From positions 1-31,883 of the forward strand of contig JBDRAU010000038.1 in assembly GCA_043823315.1 (NCBI GenBank): 31,883 nt of DNA, read 5' to 3'. How positions within the stretch are numbered: position 1 is the stretch's first letter; every line of letters starts with the position of its first letter. Positions 23,442 through 30,941 of this stretch are shown here, in pieces. The DNA comes from JBDRAU01 sp043823315 (GTDB taxonomy: Bacteria; Patescibacteriota; UBA1384; DTJR01). A program made the translations under genes and the position numbers. The notes beneath the pieces are model-generated. The model was not told the DNA's origin, ran no database searches, and saw only the letters and a list, made by a program, of their open reading frames with translations.

Positions 23442-23654
23442 ATGGCCAAGAAAGTGTTTGTCGGGGTTTGCCCCGCTGGAGGGAAGCATGATGTCATCGA
23501 CATCTTCAGCAATTCCTCCGGTGGCGGACCTGTTCATTTGCTCGGAACTTGCTGGAAGTGTTCAACGATGGTCAACGCTCGAGTGCCCGGTTCACCGCTC
23601 GTTCCGATTCCAGAACCGGTTGATGACGAACCTGTACATGAACCCACCGCCTAG
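23442..23654 (+). CDS. Cassette E protein 2, small Cys/His protein, function unknown
   Basis: 70 residues; the ATG at 23442 is chosen because TAGGAGG lies 6 nt upstream, overlapping the stop of gene 1. KVFVGVCPAGGKHDVIDIF followed by LLGTCWKCSTMV gives a C-x(6)-H ... C-x2-C set that could bind one zinc, with a Pro/Glu-rich tail (PLVPIPEPVDDEP). Zinc binding is inferred from residue spacing only. Confidence 0.68.
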   Translation: MAKKVFVGVCPAGGKHDVIDIFSNSSGGGPVHLLGTCWKCSTMVNARVPGSPLVPIPEPVDDEPVHEPTA

Positions 23655-23671
23655 CGCGGAAGGAGAATAAG

Positions 23672-23962
23672 ATGTCTGATCTGAGCCAGAATGCCGGATG
23701 CGAACCCGCTCAGCACCTCAAAGCTCTCAACGGGGCGATGGCAGCAATGGCCTTTGTGATTGCCCGATACCTCAACGACAAATCCATTGATGAGGCGATC
23801 GCGATCGCCAACAACACCGAGACTGGCGACCTCGGCAGCGTCTTCCGTCTGCTTGATCCGATAATTGAGTCGATCATTGCACTACGAGGCGCAGAAGCAC
23901 AGACAGCTGCTGCCCAAGCCCTAGCGGAAGACTACGGCAAGGATTACGTAGGACCCGAGTAG
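23672..23962 (+). CDS. Cassette E protein 3, helical, function unknown
   Basis: 96 residues, ATG with GGAAGGAGA 5 nt upstream. Ala-rich helices (LNGAMAAMAFVIARYL, SIDEAIAIANN, LLDPIIESIIALRGAEAQTA) suggest a small soluble helical bundle. No family recognised. A strong terminator follows at 24020-24055. Confidence 0.72.
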   Translation: MSDLSQNAGCEPAQHLKALNGAMAAMAFVIARYLNDKSIDEAIAIANNTETGDLGSVFRLLDPIIESIIALRGAEAQTAAAQALAEDYGKDYVGPE

Positions 23963-24019
23963 TTACCACCCCGAATCTCATGGCGGGGAAAGTATAACTA
24001 CATCTCCCCCGTAATCCAC

Positions 24020-24055
24020 AACGGCTCAGTCCTCAGGACTGAGCCGTTTTCTTTC
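24020..24055 (+). terminator. Terminator of cassette E
   Basis: AACGGCTCAGTC (24020-24031) pairs perfectly with GACTGAGCCGTT (24037-24048), with a 5-nt loop and TTTTCTTTCT across its end. The 24060-24245 stretch beyond carries TCATTGCGAG- and CCGCAGAA-type palindromic repeats and no gene. Confidence 0.92.
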
Positions 24056-24250
24056 TCCCCACTTTTGAAAAAATATGTGTCATTGCGAGTATTCGAAGCA
24101 ATCCAAGAGATCGCCACGGCGGGAAGCGGTCGAGATGACAAGTAGATGAGATTGCCGCGCGAGGGACATTAGGTTTGCGGGTCATTATTCTGCGGTTCCA
24201 CCCCGCAGAAGCACCCACAAACCCGCTCAGGGCAGACAAAAATGCATATC

Positions 24251-26614
24251 TCAGCTTCTTAGTTCTGCTCCAAACTTTTCTTTTAACTCATCAACAATTT
24301 TTGAAATAATTTCATCCGCTTGCGAATCCAAAAGTGTCTTTTTCTGGTCCTCAAGCCAAATATGAAAAGCAACTGATTTTTTATCTTTGCCTAATTTGTC
24401 AGATTCAAATTCGTCAAAAATTTCAGCCAATATCACCTTCGACGCAATTTCGAGTATCGAAGCGCGAATTTCAATTGATTCAATATTTTTATCAATAACA
24501 AAAGCCAAATCTCTTTTGACCGCCGGAAACTTTGAAATCGGACGATATTGCGATTTATTTTTATTAACCAGCAAACCTAAATCGTCAAACTTCCCCATTT
24601 TGAGTAAATCGCTGATTTTCGCCTCAGCTACTTGAACACTCGGTTTTTTTATCTTGAAACGCTTTAATTCTTCTTGGGGAATTTCATAAATCTTGAAGGC
24701 ATCTTTGTCGAAATTGAACCTTCCACAAATAGATTCAACCAGTTTTTCGACTGGTCGCGCCGATTTACCAGAAGTTACTATCGCCAAATTCATCCATTCT
24801 TCCTGACCAGAAAACACACTTCCAAGCTCAAAAAGTTCGATATCATCAAAACTGGGATTCTTCGAAACTGATTTTAGAAGCCCTGGAATCAGAGAATTTC
24901 GCAAATAACGGTTTTCTTCCTGCACGGGATTGGCAACCTCGAGCAAATCAGATGCATCAATCTTTGCCGCTGTTACATCTTCATCCGAGAGAAAAGTATA
25001 GCTAATCGATTCATCAAGCCCCAGCTCAACTAAATAATCTTTGATTTTCTCTTTTTTGTGATAATCAGAGGGTGTGGGCTTATCAAGCTCCGGCAGAGGA
25101 ATTTTTTCTATTTTTTCAATCCCGTTGATACGATAAACTTCCTCCGCTAAATCCTGCCAAATGGCAATGTCGTGACGCCACGAAGGAATTGTTGCCGTGG
25201 CTCCGTCGATCTCAAAACCTAAATTTTCTAAAATTTCATCAATCTTTTTGTTTTCTAAATTTAGGTCAGCGTAAGAATTTATTTTGTCGTATTCGATTTT
25301 CAGTATGTACTTCTCGACTTCGCTCGAAGAAAAACCATTTACACTTCGACCTTGTGGAGAAGCTTCACTCTTCTCGACTACGCTCGAAGTATAATTGATA
25401 CCACCAGCAATTTCCTGAATTAATTTTGCCGCCTTGTCAATCGCATATTGAACACCTTCGGCATCTACTCCCCGTTCAAATCTGGCGCTCGCCTCTGTTT
25501 TTAAATTTAAAAGCTTAGCGGTTTTTCTAACCGACTTTCTGTCAAAAACCGCTGCCTCTAAAACTATGTCGGTTGTTTTTTCATCTACCTCGCTGTTTTT
25601 TAATCCCATCACGCCGGCAATCGCGATCGGTTGCTTGCTATCCCAGATTCCGAGCATTTCAGGAAGCAGAACTCTTGCTTCCCCATCAAGAGTAACCGCG
25701 TCCATGTCATTTTCAATTTCTTTGACGATGATTTTTCTTTTTGATGGATTAGATCCCTCGACTTCGCTCGGGATGACAGAGGGAGAAACAGAATGATGGG
25801 AAGAGATTGCTTCGCTTCGCTCGCAATGACAAAACGCTTCGCTCGCAATGACAGAAGGGGTATCTGCGTTCGAGATGACCCCACTTCGCTCTTCGAGCTT
25901 CGCGGGGCAAGCAGAGGGGGTAATTTTGTTTAAATCAAAAGCATGTAGTGGATGACCAAGGTCAAGCATGATGTAATTTGTGACGTCAACAATGTTATTG
26001 ATCGGTTTTGCTCCGCTGGCTATGAGCCGTTCTTTTAGCCAATCAGGAGATTCTTTGACCTTCACGCCCTTGATAACCACAGCCGAATAAAGCGAGCACT
26101 TGTCGGACTTGATTTCGATACCGATATCTTGACTATTGTTCGAGCATGTTGCGTTTGGCGGGAGCTTCGCCAGGGTGGAACTGGCGAATTCTGTAAACGC
26201 CAAACTATCTATGCTTCTCGATTCTCCTTCGATAAGCTCAGGATCACTCGAAGAATAAACGGACGGTTTGACGAGTTTTGCGCCAAAATAAGCACTGATG
26301 TCCCGTGCCATGCCGAAGTGCGACAAAAGATCGCCGCGATTTGGGGTTATCTCCAGATCCAAAACCGTATCGCCGGAAACATCCCGAACATCTTCAACAT
26401 CAGATCCAAGCGCAGCAATAATCTTGCCTATTTCTTTGGCCACTTTTACGTCATCCTGCGGTTTGCGAGTGGAGCGCAAACCTAATCTACCTAGAAGGAT
26501 CTCTCGCGAATGTGAGGAGGCATCCGCCACAGATTCCTCGACAAGCTCGGAATGACACGATTCCGATTTGTCAGTCTTTAAATAATCCTTTAACCAATTA
26601 TAAGAATATTTCAT
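24251..26614 (-). CDS. pheT: Phenylalanyl-tRNA synthetase beta subunit with in-frame repeat insertions
   Basis: 787 residues. With PheS it charges tRNA-Phe. The start KYSYNWLKDYLKTDK leads, without the usual tRNA-binding OB domain, to DLEITPNRGDLLSHFGMARD (87-106). Then come the B3/B4 region (VIKGVKV ... PINNIVDVTNYIMLDLGHPL), GEARVLLPEMLGIWD, the B5 domain (about 435-505) and a C-terminal FDX-ACB anticodon-binding domain (about 690-787). Four segments do not fit the family and are translations of dispersed repeats: about residues 18-55 (CHSELVEES type), 119-162, 232-292 (CHCERSEAISS and PSVIPSEVEGS) and 408-435. They keep the reading frame. pheS lies immediately upstream. Confidence 0.96.
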   Translation of the reverse strand: MKYSYNWLKDYLKTDKSESCHSELVEESVADASSHSREILLGRLGLRSTRKPQDDVKVAKEIGKIIAALGSDVEDVRDVSGDTVLDLEITPNRGDLLSHFGMARDISAYFGAKLVKPSVYSSSDPELIEGESRSIDSLAFTEFASSTLAKLPPNATCSNNSQDIGIEIKSDKCSLYSAVVIKGVKVKESPDWLKERLIASGAKPINNIVDVTNYIMLDLGHPLHAFDLNKITPSACPAKLEERSGVISNADTPSVIASEAFCHCERSEAISSHHSVSPSVIPSEVEGSNPSKRKIIVKEIENDMDAVTLDGEARVLLPEMLGIWDSKQPIAIAGVMGLKNSEVDEKTTDIVLEAAVFDRKSVRKTAKLLNLKTEASARFERGVDAEGVQYAIDKAAKLIQEIAGGINYTSSVVEKSEASPQGRSVNGFSSSEVEKYILKIEYDKINSYADLNLENKKIDEILENLGFEIDGATATIPSWRHDIAIWQDLAEEVYRINGIEKIEKIPLPELDKPTPSDYHKKEKIKDYLVELGLDESISYTFLSDEDVTAAKIDASDLLEVANPVQEENRYLRNSLIPGLLKSVSKNPSFDDIELFELGSVFSGQEEWMNLAIVTSGKSARPVEKLVESICGRFNFDKDAFKIYEIPQEELKRFKIKKPSVQVAEAKISDLLKMGKFDDLGLLVNKNKSQYRPISKFPAVKRDLAFVIDKNIESIEIRASILEIASKVILAEIFDEFESDKLGKDKKSVAFHIWLEDQKKTLLDSQADEIISKIVDELKEKFGAELRS
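25310..25393 (-). repeat. In-frame repeat insertion 4 in pheT
   Basis: About 28 residues (408-435) joining the B3/B4 region to B5, with two TTCTCGACTWCGCTCGAAG palindromes (one read as VVEKSE, the other as SSSEVEK). Confidence 0.7.
25739..25921 (-). repeat. In-frame repeat insertion 3 in pheT, composite
   Basis: About 61 residues (232-292) between DLNKI and RKIIVKEI. It contains at least two successive modules: TCATTGCGAGCGAAGC (read as CERSEAIS) and TCATCCCGAGCGAAGTCGAG (read as PSEVEGS), plus a CTTCGCGAAG-like piece. Confidence 0.85.
26129..26260 (-). repeat. In-frame repeat insertion 2 in pheT
   Basis: About 44 residues (119-162) between KPSV and DIGIEI. The DNA has the same frame as the tandem repeats at 20262-20458 (TTGTTCGAGC ... 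CTTCTCGATTCTC ... TCACTCGAAGAATAA) with a different inner palindrome (GTTTGGCGGGAGCTTCGCCA ... AACGCCAAAC). Confidence 0.85.
26450..26563 (-). repeat. In-frame repeat insertion 1 in pheT
   Basis: Encodes about 38 residues starting near Glu18, including SCHSELVEES and REILLGRLGL. At the DNA level it is the TCATTCCGAGCTTGTCGAGG type palindromic frame found between genes elsewhere. PheT proteins normally run directly from the first helix into KVAKEI-like sequence. Confidence 0.8.
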
Positions 26615-26619
26615 ATTCG

Positions 26620-26720
26620 AGTTAAAAGTTTATAAAGTTTTTCAAGTTTATCAAGTAAAATTTTCGATCCCTTGTATATCTCTACTTTACGAACTTGACT
26701 AACTTTCGAACTTGATGAAC
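26620..26720. repeat. Inverted array of 10-nt AAGTT steps between pheT and pheS
   Basis: On the minus strand, GTTCATCAAGTTCGAAAG continues as AAGTT steps every 10 nt, then, after about 25 nt, the complement as AACTT steps (ACTTGATAAACTTGAAAAAC). The two arms could form a long imperfect hairpin. The same motif occurs at 9950-9985, 22626-22660, 27408-27436 and 27781-27850. Confidence 0.7.
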
Positions 26721-26723
26721 TCA

Positions 26724-27407
26724 TTAAAATTGCCTCAAAAATCTTAAATCGCTCTGCCAAACCTGGCGGATATCTTGGATTTTATGTTTTTGCATCATCA
26801 TACGGTCAGGGCCAAGACCAAAGGCAAAACCACTATAGACTTCCGGATCAAGTCCCATGTTTTTCAAAACTTTCGGGTGAACCATGCCGCTACCAAGCAC
26901 TTCGAGCCACCTCTCGCCCCGCTTGATATCAACATCAAAACCCGGCTCTACAAACGGATAATGGTGCGGACGCATTCTGTATTCGACTTTTTCGCCGTAC
27001 AATTTTTTTAAAATCATTTCAAGCGCCCAAAACAGATGTCCAACTTTGACATTCTTATCGATATAAAGCGCATCAAGTTGAAAGAAAGTCGTCTCGTGCG
27101 TTTCATCGGTGGCCTCGTTTCTAAAACATTTTCCCGGCACAACAATTTTTATCGGTGGAGTAATTTCTTTACCAGCCCTAGCTTGATTATTTGAAGTATG
27201 AGTCCGCAAAACCCGCCCGTCCTTTAGATAAAAAGTATCCTGTTCGTCGCGGGATGGATGATCCGCTGGGACATTTAAGGCATCAAAATTATGCCATTCG
27301 TCATCAACCTCGGGTGATTCATAAACAGAAAAACCGAGCTCTTCAAAAAAACTTATTATCTCGCGCAGAATTTGCGTTGAGGGATGTAAGTGGCCAGGAT
27401 AGTTCAT
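26724..27407 (-). CDS. pheS: Phenylalanyl-tRNA synthetase alpha subunit, short form
   Basis: 227 residues instead of about 330-350: the N-terminal coiled coil that contacts tRNA-Phe is absent and the protein begins in the catalytic core (GHLHPSTQILREIISFFEEL). Class II motifs are present: VDDEWHNFDALNVPADHPSR, TFYLKDGRVLRTHTSNNQAR, motif 2 GKCFRNEATDETHETTFFQL, RPHHYPFVEPGFDV and motif 3 FAFGLGPDRMMM. The ATG at 27407 lies in a GTTCATAAAG-type repeat. A short PheS is known from CPR genomes. No frameshift is apparent upstream. Confidence 0.95.
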   Translation of the reverse strand: MNYPGHLHPSTQILREIISFFEELGFSVYESPEVDDEWHNFDALNVPADHPSRDEQDTFYLKDGRVLRTHTSNNQARAGKEITPPIKIVVPGKCFRNEATDETHETTFFQLDALYIDKNVKVGHLFWALEMILKKLYGEKVEYRMRPHHYPFVEPGFDVDIKRGERWLEVLGSGMVHPKVLKNMGLDPEVYSGFAFGLGPDRMMMQKHKIQDIRQVWQSDLRFLRQF

Positions 27408-27436
27408 AAAGTTAAATGTTCATAAAGTTTATAAGG

Positions 27437-27781
27437 TTATAATTTTTTAATAAAACCCGATAGTATTTTAGATATTTCCAAGCTCTTATCGTTTAAGTTG
27501 TTATATTGCGTACCTGAAACATATTTTAACTCTAATGCCATATAAAGCATAGACCTAACCTCACCGCAGGAGCCTTTAGCGATAAACAAAAAATTCTTAA
27601 ATTCTTTATTACTTCTTCGCTCAAATCCTTCGGCAATATTATTCATAATGGAGATCGCCGCACGCAAAATCTGATCCCTAAAAGAAAAATCCCTTAAACC
27701 AACAAATACTTTGTAACAATCAGTAGTTAGTTCTTTTGATTTTTGCCAAGCGATAATATCTTCGAATTGTTTAATTTGCAT
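27437..27781 (-). CDS. Four-helix-bundle protein (S23/IVP-like)
   Basis: 114 residues. The layout FEDIIAWQKSKELTTDCYKV, FRDQILRAAISIMNNIAEGF, ERRSNKEFKNFLFIAKGSCG and EVRSMLYMALELKYVS matches the small four-helix-bundle family first described from intervening sequences of 23S rRNA. Its molecular role is not established; relatives include the Avd accessory protein of diversity-generating retroelements. Here it stands alone between pheS and the murE-like gene, flanked on both sides by GTTCATAAAG repeats. No reverse transcriptase is nearby. Confidence 0.92.
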   Translation of the reverse strand: MQIKQFEDIIAWQKSKELTTDCYKVFVGLRDFSFRDQILRAAISIMNNIAEGFERRSNKEFKNFLFIAKGSCGEVRSMLYMALELKYVSGTQYNNLNDKSLEISKILSGFIKKL

Positions 27782-27850
27782 TTACTTTATGAACTTTCTT
27801 TCCTCGGTATATACTTTATGAACTTTACAAACTTTATGAACTTTATGGAC
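27781..27850 (-). repeat. GTTCATAAA direct repeats upstream of the four-helix-bundle gene
   Basis: On the minus strand AAAGTTCATAAAGTTTGTAA and further AAGTT steps run up to the ATG at 27781. A related stretch (27408-27436) lies on the other side of the gene, so the gene is bracketed by direct copies. Confidence 0.7.
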
Positions 27851-29140
27851 TCACTTGGCGAAGCCAAGTTTGCCTAGTTCTTCTTCGATCACTTTTCTTT
27901 CATTCCATGGTTCTTTCTTGTTACCTACAACTCTAAACTCTTGCGCGCCCATGCCGGTAATAATTACCAAGTCGCCCTTTTTTGCCAGACTCAATGCTTT
28001 ACTGATTGCTTCGCGACGGTCAGAAATCTTGAAAAAATTTTCGTTGAGTTTCATCTCGCCTTTTTTGCCCCGCGGAACACCAGAGGCAACTTGTTCGATA
28101 ATTTCCTGTGGATCTTCTGTATAGGGTTCTTCATCGGTCACAATTACCAAGTCGCAATGCCGTCCTGCAACCGACCCCATAATCGGACGCTTGGTCTTGT
28201 CGCGATCTCCGCAAGAGCCAAGTACCGCAATCATTTTGCCTCGAACACCGGGCTTCAATGTTGAGTATAATTTTTCGAGCGAGTCAGGCGTTACGGCATA
28301 GTCAATAATTGCCGTAAAATCCTGTCCGCGCTCAACTTTTTCCAGCCGCCCAGGAATGTTTTTAACCGCTTCAAGTCCTTTTTTAATTGCGATTGACGGA
28401 ACCTCAAGACCATAACAAACCGCCGCGGCGCAAAGCGCGTTTGAAACATTGAAAAGCGCCGGCAGATGTAAATCGATTGTTTCCTGATAAGTGGGAGTGG
28501 CTAAAGTAAAAATCGTTCCGTCTGGGCTTGGTAAAACTTTTCGAGCAGTGATGTCAGCTTTCTTCTCTTGAGAATAAGTCAGGTGTTTTTGGGCAGAGTA
28601 GATGAGAAATTTTTTATAATTAGGGTCGTCCATATTGGCTACTGCCACTTTAGGACCTCTTGAAAATAGCGTTGTTTTTGTTTTGACGTAATCATCAAAA
28701 GATCCATGGTAATCAAGATGCTCATGCGTGACATTGGTCATCCCGACAGCAATATATCTAATTCCCCAGTTGCGATATTGCTTAATGGCGTGGCTCGAAG
28801 TTTCCATAACCACGTACGAGCAGCCGGCCTTGACCATTTTTTTTAGCAAACTCTGCGTCTTGAACGGACTCATCGAAGTCATGTTGGTTTTGTTGACCCA
28901 CTCATCATCTGCAATTTTGAAAGTAGTAGTCGAAAGCATACCAACTCTTTGATTCGATTCTTCGAGAATCTTGGTTATTAAGTGGCAAGTCGTTGTCTTG
29001 CCGTTTGTTCCAGTTATTCCAATCACCTTTAATCGCTTCGAGGGCATACCATTAAGATAATATGCTAATACCCCACGCAGTTTGTGTGTCCATAAAACAA
29101 AGCCGGGGAAACGATCTCTTATATAATTTTTTACTGACAT
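27851..29140 (-). CDS. murE: MurE-like Mur ligase, N-terminal domain absent
   Basis: 429 residues against about 490 for MurE. It starts with a short amphipathic stretch and goes straight to the ATPase site GITGTNGKTT (41-50); the domain that holds UDP is missing. Central-domain motifs include TNVTHEHLDYHGSFDDYVKT, and the C-terminal domain has VLGSCGDRDKTKRPIMG. The amino-acid specificity loop reads TDEEPYTEDP rather than DNPR of diaminopimelate-adding MurE, so the amino acid added is uncertain. Family assignment strong, exact reaction less so. No Shine-Dalgarno is visible before the ATG. Confidence 0.85.
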   Translation of the reverse strand: MSVKNYIRDRFPGFVLWTHKLRGVLAYYLNGMPSKRLKVIGITGTNGKTTTCHLITKILEESNQRVGMLSTTTFKIADDEWVNKTNMTSMSPFKTQSLLKKMVKAGCSYVVMETSSHAIKQYRNWGIRYIAVGMTNVTHEHLDYHGSFDDYVKTKTTLFSRGPKVAVANMDDPNYKKFLIYSAQKHLTYSQEKKADITARKVLPSPDGTIFTLATPTYQETIDLHLPALFNVSNALCAAAVCYGLEVPSIAIKKGLEAVKNIPGRLEKVERGQDFTAIIDYAVTPDSLEKLYSTLKPGVRGKMIAVLGSCGDRDKTKRPIMGSVAGRHCDLVIVTDEEPYTEDPQEIIEQVASGVPRGKKGEMKLNENFFKISDRREAISKALSLAKKGDLVIITGMGAQEFRVVGNKKEPWNERKVIEEELGKLGFAK

Positions 29141-29159
29141 GATTTAAATTTCTAATATC

Positions 29160-29345
29160 TAATTACCCCGCCTGCCAACAACTGAACCGTGAAGCGATGG
29201 CGGGCAGGTATTTTCTAACAAAATTATTAATTTCACAGCTTATGTAAAACTCCTTTATTCTTCGAGTGAGCACTAGCGAATCGAGAAGGAACAGATTAGT
29301 TTCGGGTTCCACCCCCGAAACGCGACAAGCTCGAACAATAATATT
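29160..29345. repeat. Palindromic repeats between the murE-like and FemAB-family genes
   Basis: No gene. CCCGCCTGCC ... GGCGGGCAGG (29166-29209) and an inverted copy of the TTCTTCGAGTGA ... TCGAGAAGG ... GACAAGCTCGAACAA frame (29262-29340), with a GTTTCGGGTT/CCCCGAAAC inner stem. This frame is also in pheT and at 20262-20458. Confidence 0.7.
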
Positions 29346-29436
29346 GCCCGAGTCATATAATTTCAAATTCTCAATTTTTAATTTTTTCATTTGATATTTT
29401 ATTAGACATTAGGAATTAGAAATTTGTTATTACAAA

Positions 29437-30420
29437 CTATTTCCTTCTCATTTTCTCCGCTATCCGAAATAGTTTGTACCAAACTGGTTTATTAATGTAG
29501 TCGTAACTGCCCAAAATTTCAACCGCTCTTCCACCGAACTGCTCTTTGAAGCGGGTTACTCCTGCCCATTTATGGTTTTTCCCGACGCTTCCTCCGACGC
29601 TTCGGCCGGAGGAGCCGGTCGGGATCCCGACAGTTCCGCTCGTCGGAAGCTCCACAGGAGAACGTCCGAGCATGTCGTAGCTGGTCATCCCCCGCTCTTT
29701 GGCATCCGCCATAATTTGCCAGTGCATCAAATACGGCGCCATTACTTCGGAGTGCTGGCGGGATGATCCGCCGTAAAGATAAAGCGAATTTTTATCATAA
29801 AAACTAACCAGCGCTCCGGAGAGCGGTTCGTTTTTAAAAGAGGCAATATAGAAACTGAAATAATCGGTTTCCTTGAAACTATCGACTAATTTTTCGAAAT
29901 ATTCATAGCTTCTTCCGGTGATACCTTCTCTTTTGACCGTTTCAAGGTAAAGAGTATAGAAAAATTTCAGACGTTTTTTGTCGATTTCAGAAAGAGCGTA
30001 TTGATCGATTTTAACGCCTTTGCGTTCGGAGAGTTTGATATTGTATCGGCCTTTTTGCTTCATTTGCGCCAAAATCTCTCCTCTTGTTGGAGTTAGATCA
30101 ATCACGTGGCGCCATTTTGGCTGAAGCTCTTCAAAGGCCTTTTGAAATCCCAGCGTCCGCAGAAGCTTATGGGCATTATCCGAAAACTCGTCGATAAGCT
30201 CAAGACGCGCGAAAATCGAACTCTGCTCACTAGTTACTTTTTTAAGCTCCTCGATCGAGCTGGCCGAAAAATCCTTGGCGGCTACTTCAGGAAGATAGAG
30301 AAAATTTTGATTAAACGGAAGAGACCTTTTGTGAATAAAATGATTATCAAATTCAATAATTTCAAAATCAAACTTTGATTTAAAATCCGCCCACTCTTTG
30401 GTTTGAAGGATTGATTTCAT
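29437..30420 (-). CDS. FemAB-family peptidoglycan bridge aminoacyltransferase-like protein
   Basis: 327 residues from ATG 30420 (MKSILQTKEWADFKSKFDFE). The open frame extends 94 residues further but that part is repeat DNA and is rejected as coding. FemX/FemAB proteins transfer amino acids from aminoacyl-tRNA to the peptidoglycan stem. Family signs: the two GNAT-like halves, LPEVAAKDF, RHVIDLTPTRGEILAQMKQK, YLYGGSSRQH, APYLMHWQIMADAKERGM and HKWAGVTRFKEQFGGRAVEI. Residues 256-281 interrupt the usual GRSP-to-HKWAG connection and are encoded by an inserted palindrome. The donor amino acid is unknown. Confidence 0.9.
   Translation of the reverse strand: MKSILQTKEWADFKSKFDFEIIEFDNHFIHKRSLPFNQNFLYLPEVAAKDFSASSIEELKKVTSEQSSIFARLELIDEFSDNAHKLLRTLGFQKAFEELQPKWRHVIDLTPTRGEILAQMKQKGRYNIKLSERKGVKIDQYALSEIDKKRLKFFYTLYLETVKREGITGRSYEYFEKLVDSFKETDYFSFYIASFKNEPLSGALVSFYDKNSLYLYGGSSRQHSEVMAPYLMHWQIMADAKERGMTSYDMLGRSPVELPTSGTVGIPTGSSGRSVGGSVGKNHKWAGVTRFKEQFGGRAVEILGSYDYINKPVWYKLFRIAEKMRRK
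29578..29655 (-). repeat. In-frame palindromic insertion in the FemAB-family gene
   Basis: The DNA is a nested palindrome (GCTTCC ... GGAAGC, CGACG/CGTCG, CCGGAGGAGCCGG, GTCGGGATCCCGAC) and is read as a Gly/Ser/Pro/Thr-rich 26-residue stretch (SGTVGIPTGSSGRSVGGSVG). Length is a multiple of three, keeping both sides in frame. Confidence 0.85.
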
Positions 30421-30547
30421 TGGTTTGATATTAGCATTTTCAACCTGATAAGAAAAGGGGGTCATTCCTGAACGGCTCAATGGTGAGCCGTTCACCGAAC
30501 TTCCACTCCCAGAGTAGAGACTTGGTGAATAGGAATTTAGAAAGAGA

Positions 30548-30573
30548 AAGGGCCGCCCCGAAGGGCGGCCCTT
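30548..30573 (-). terminator. Terminator of cassette F
   Basis: AAGGGCCGCCC (30548-30558) pairs perfectly with GGGCGGCCCTT (30563-30573), with a CGAA loop on the plus strand (TTCG on the minus strand) and TTTCTCTTTCT following on the minus strand. Confidence 0.93.
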
Positions 30574-30587
30574 GATAGCGCTGTGCT

Positions 30588-30941
30588 TCACTCCGGGGCT
30601 GGGTAAGCCCCTTCGACAGCTTCTAGCGCCCTGGTGATCTCGTTCAGCATGTTCATACTCACGAAGGCAAGGGGGAGAACTCGAAGTGATCGCTCCAGCC
30701 ACCCAGGACCAGACGTCGTGTCGGTCTGGTATACCTGATCAGGGTCACCGATCCTGACATACACTTCCATCCCACTGATTGCCCTGCTCGTGCCGGCAAT
30801 CTGTATGTACCGACCACCAAAGCAAACATTGCCAGTGGTCGTCTCCCGTGCAGTCAGTTCACAGCCCAGATCATCGCGCGTAGATAGACGAGTCAGTACT
30901 GCGTGCGCTTCAGCAAGTTCCCGCGGTTCGGGTAACCTCAT
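30588..30941 (-). CDS. Cassette F protein 3, function unknown
   Basis: 117 residues, ATG preceded by AAGGAGG at 9 nt and overlapping the TGA of the preceding gene (ATGA). A polar helical start (ELAEAHAVLTRLSTRDDLG) is followed by beta-like strands (NVCFGGRYIQIAG, GMEVYVRIGDPDQVY) and a C-terminal helix (SMNMLNEITRALEAVEGAYP). Cytoplasmic by sequence; no family recognised. GC-rich codons as in the other cassettes. Confidence 0.73.
   Translation of the reverse strand: MRLPEPRELAEAHAVLTRLSTRDDLGCELTARETTTGNVCFGGRYIQIAGTSRAISGMEVYVRIGDPDQVYQTDTTSGPGWLERSLRVLPLAFVSMNMLNEITRALEAVEGAYPAPE

Noticed and set aside
30421..30702. 94-residue upstream extension of the FemAB-family frame
   Set aside because: It crosses the cassette F terminator and palindromic repeats and overlaps gene 30588-30941; family proteins start near MKSILQTKEW.
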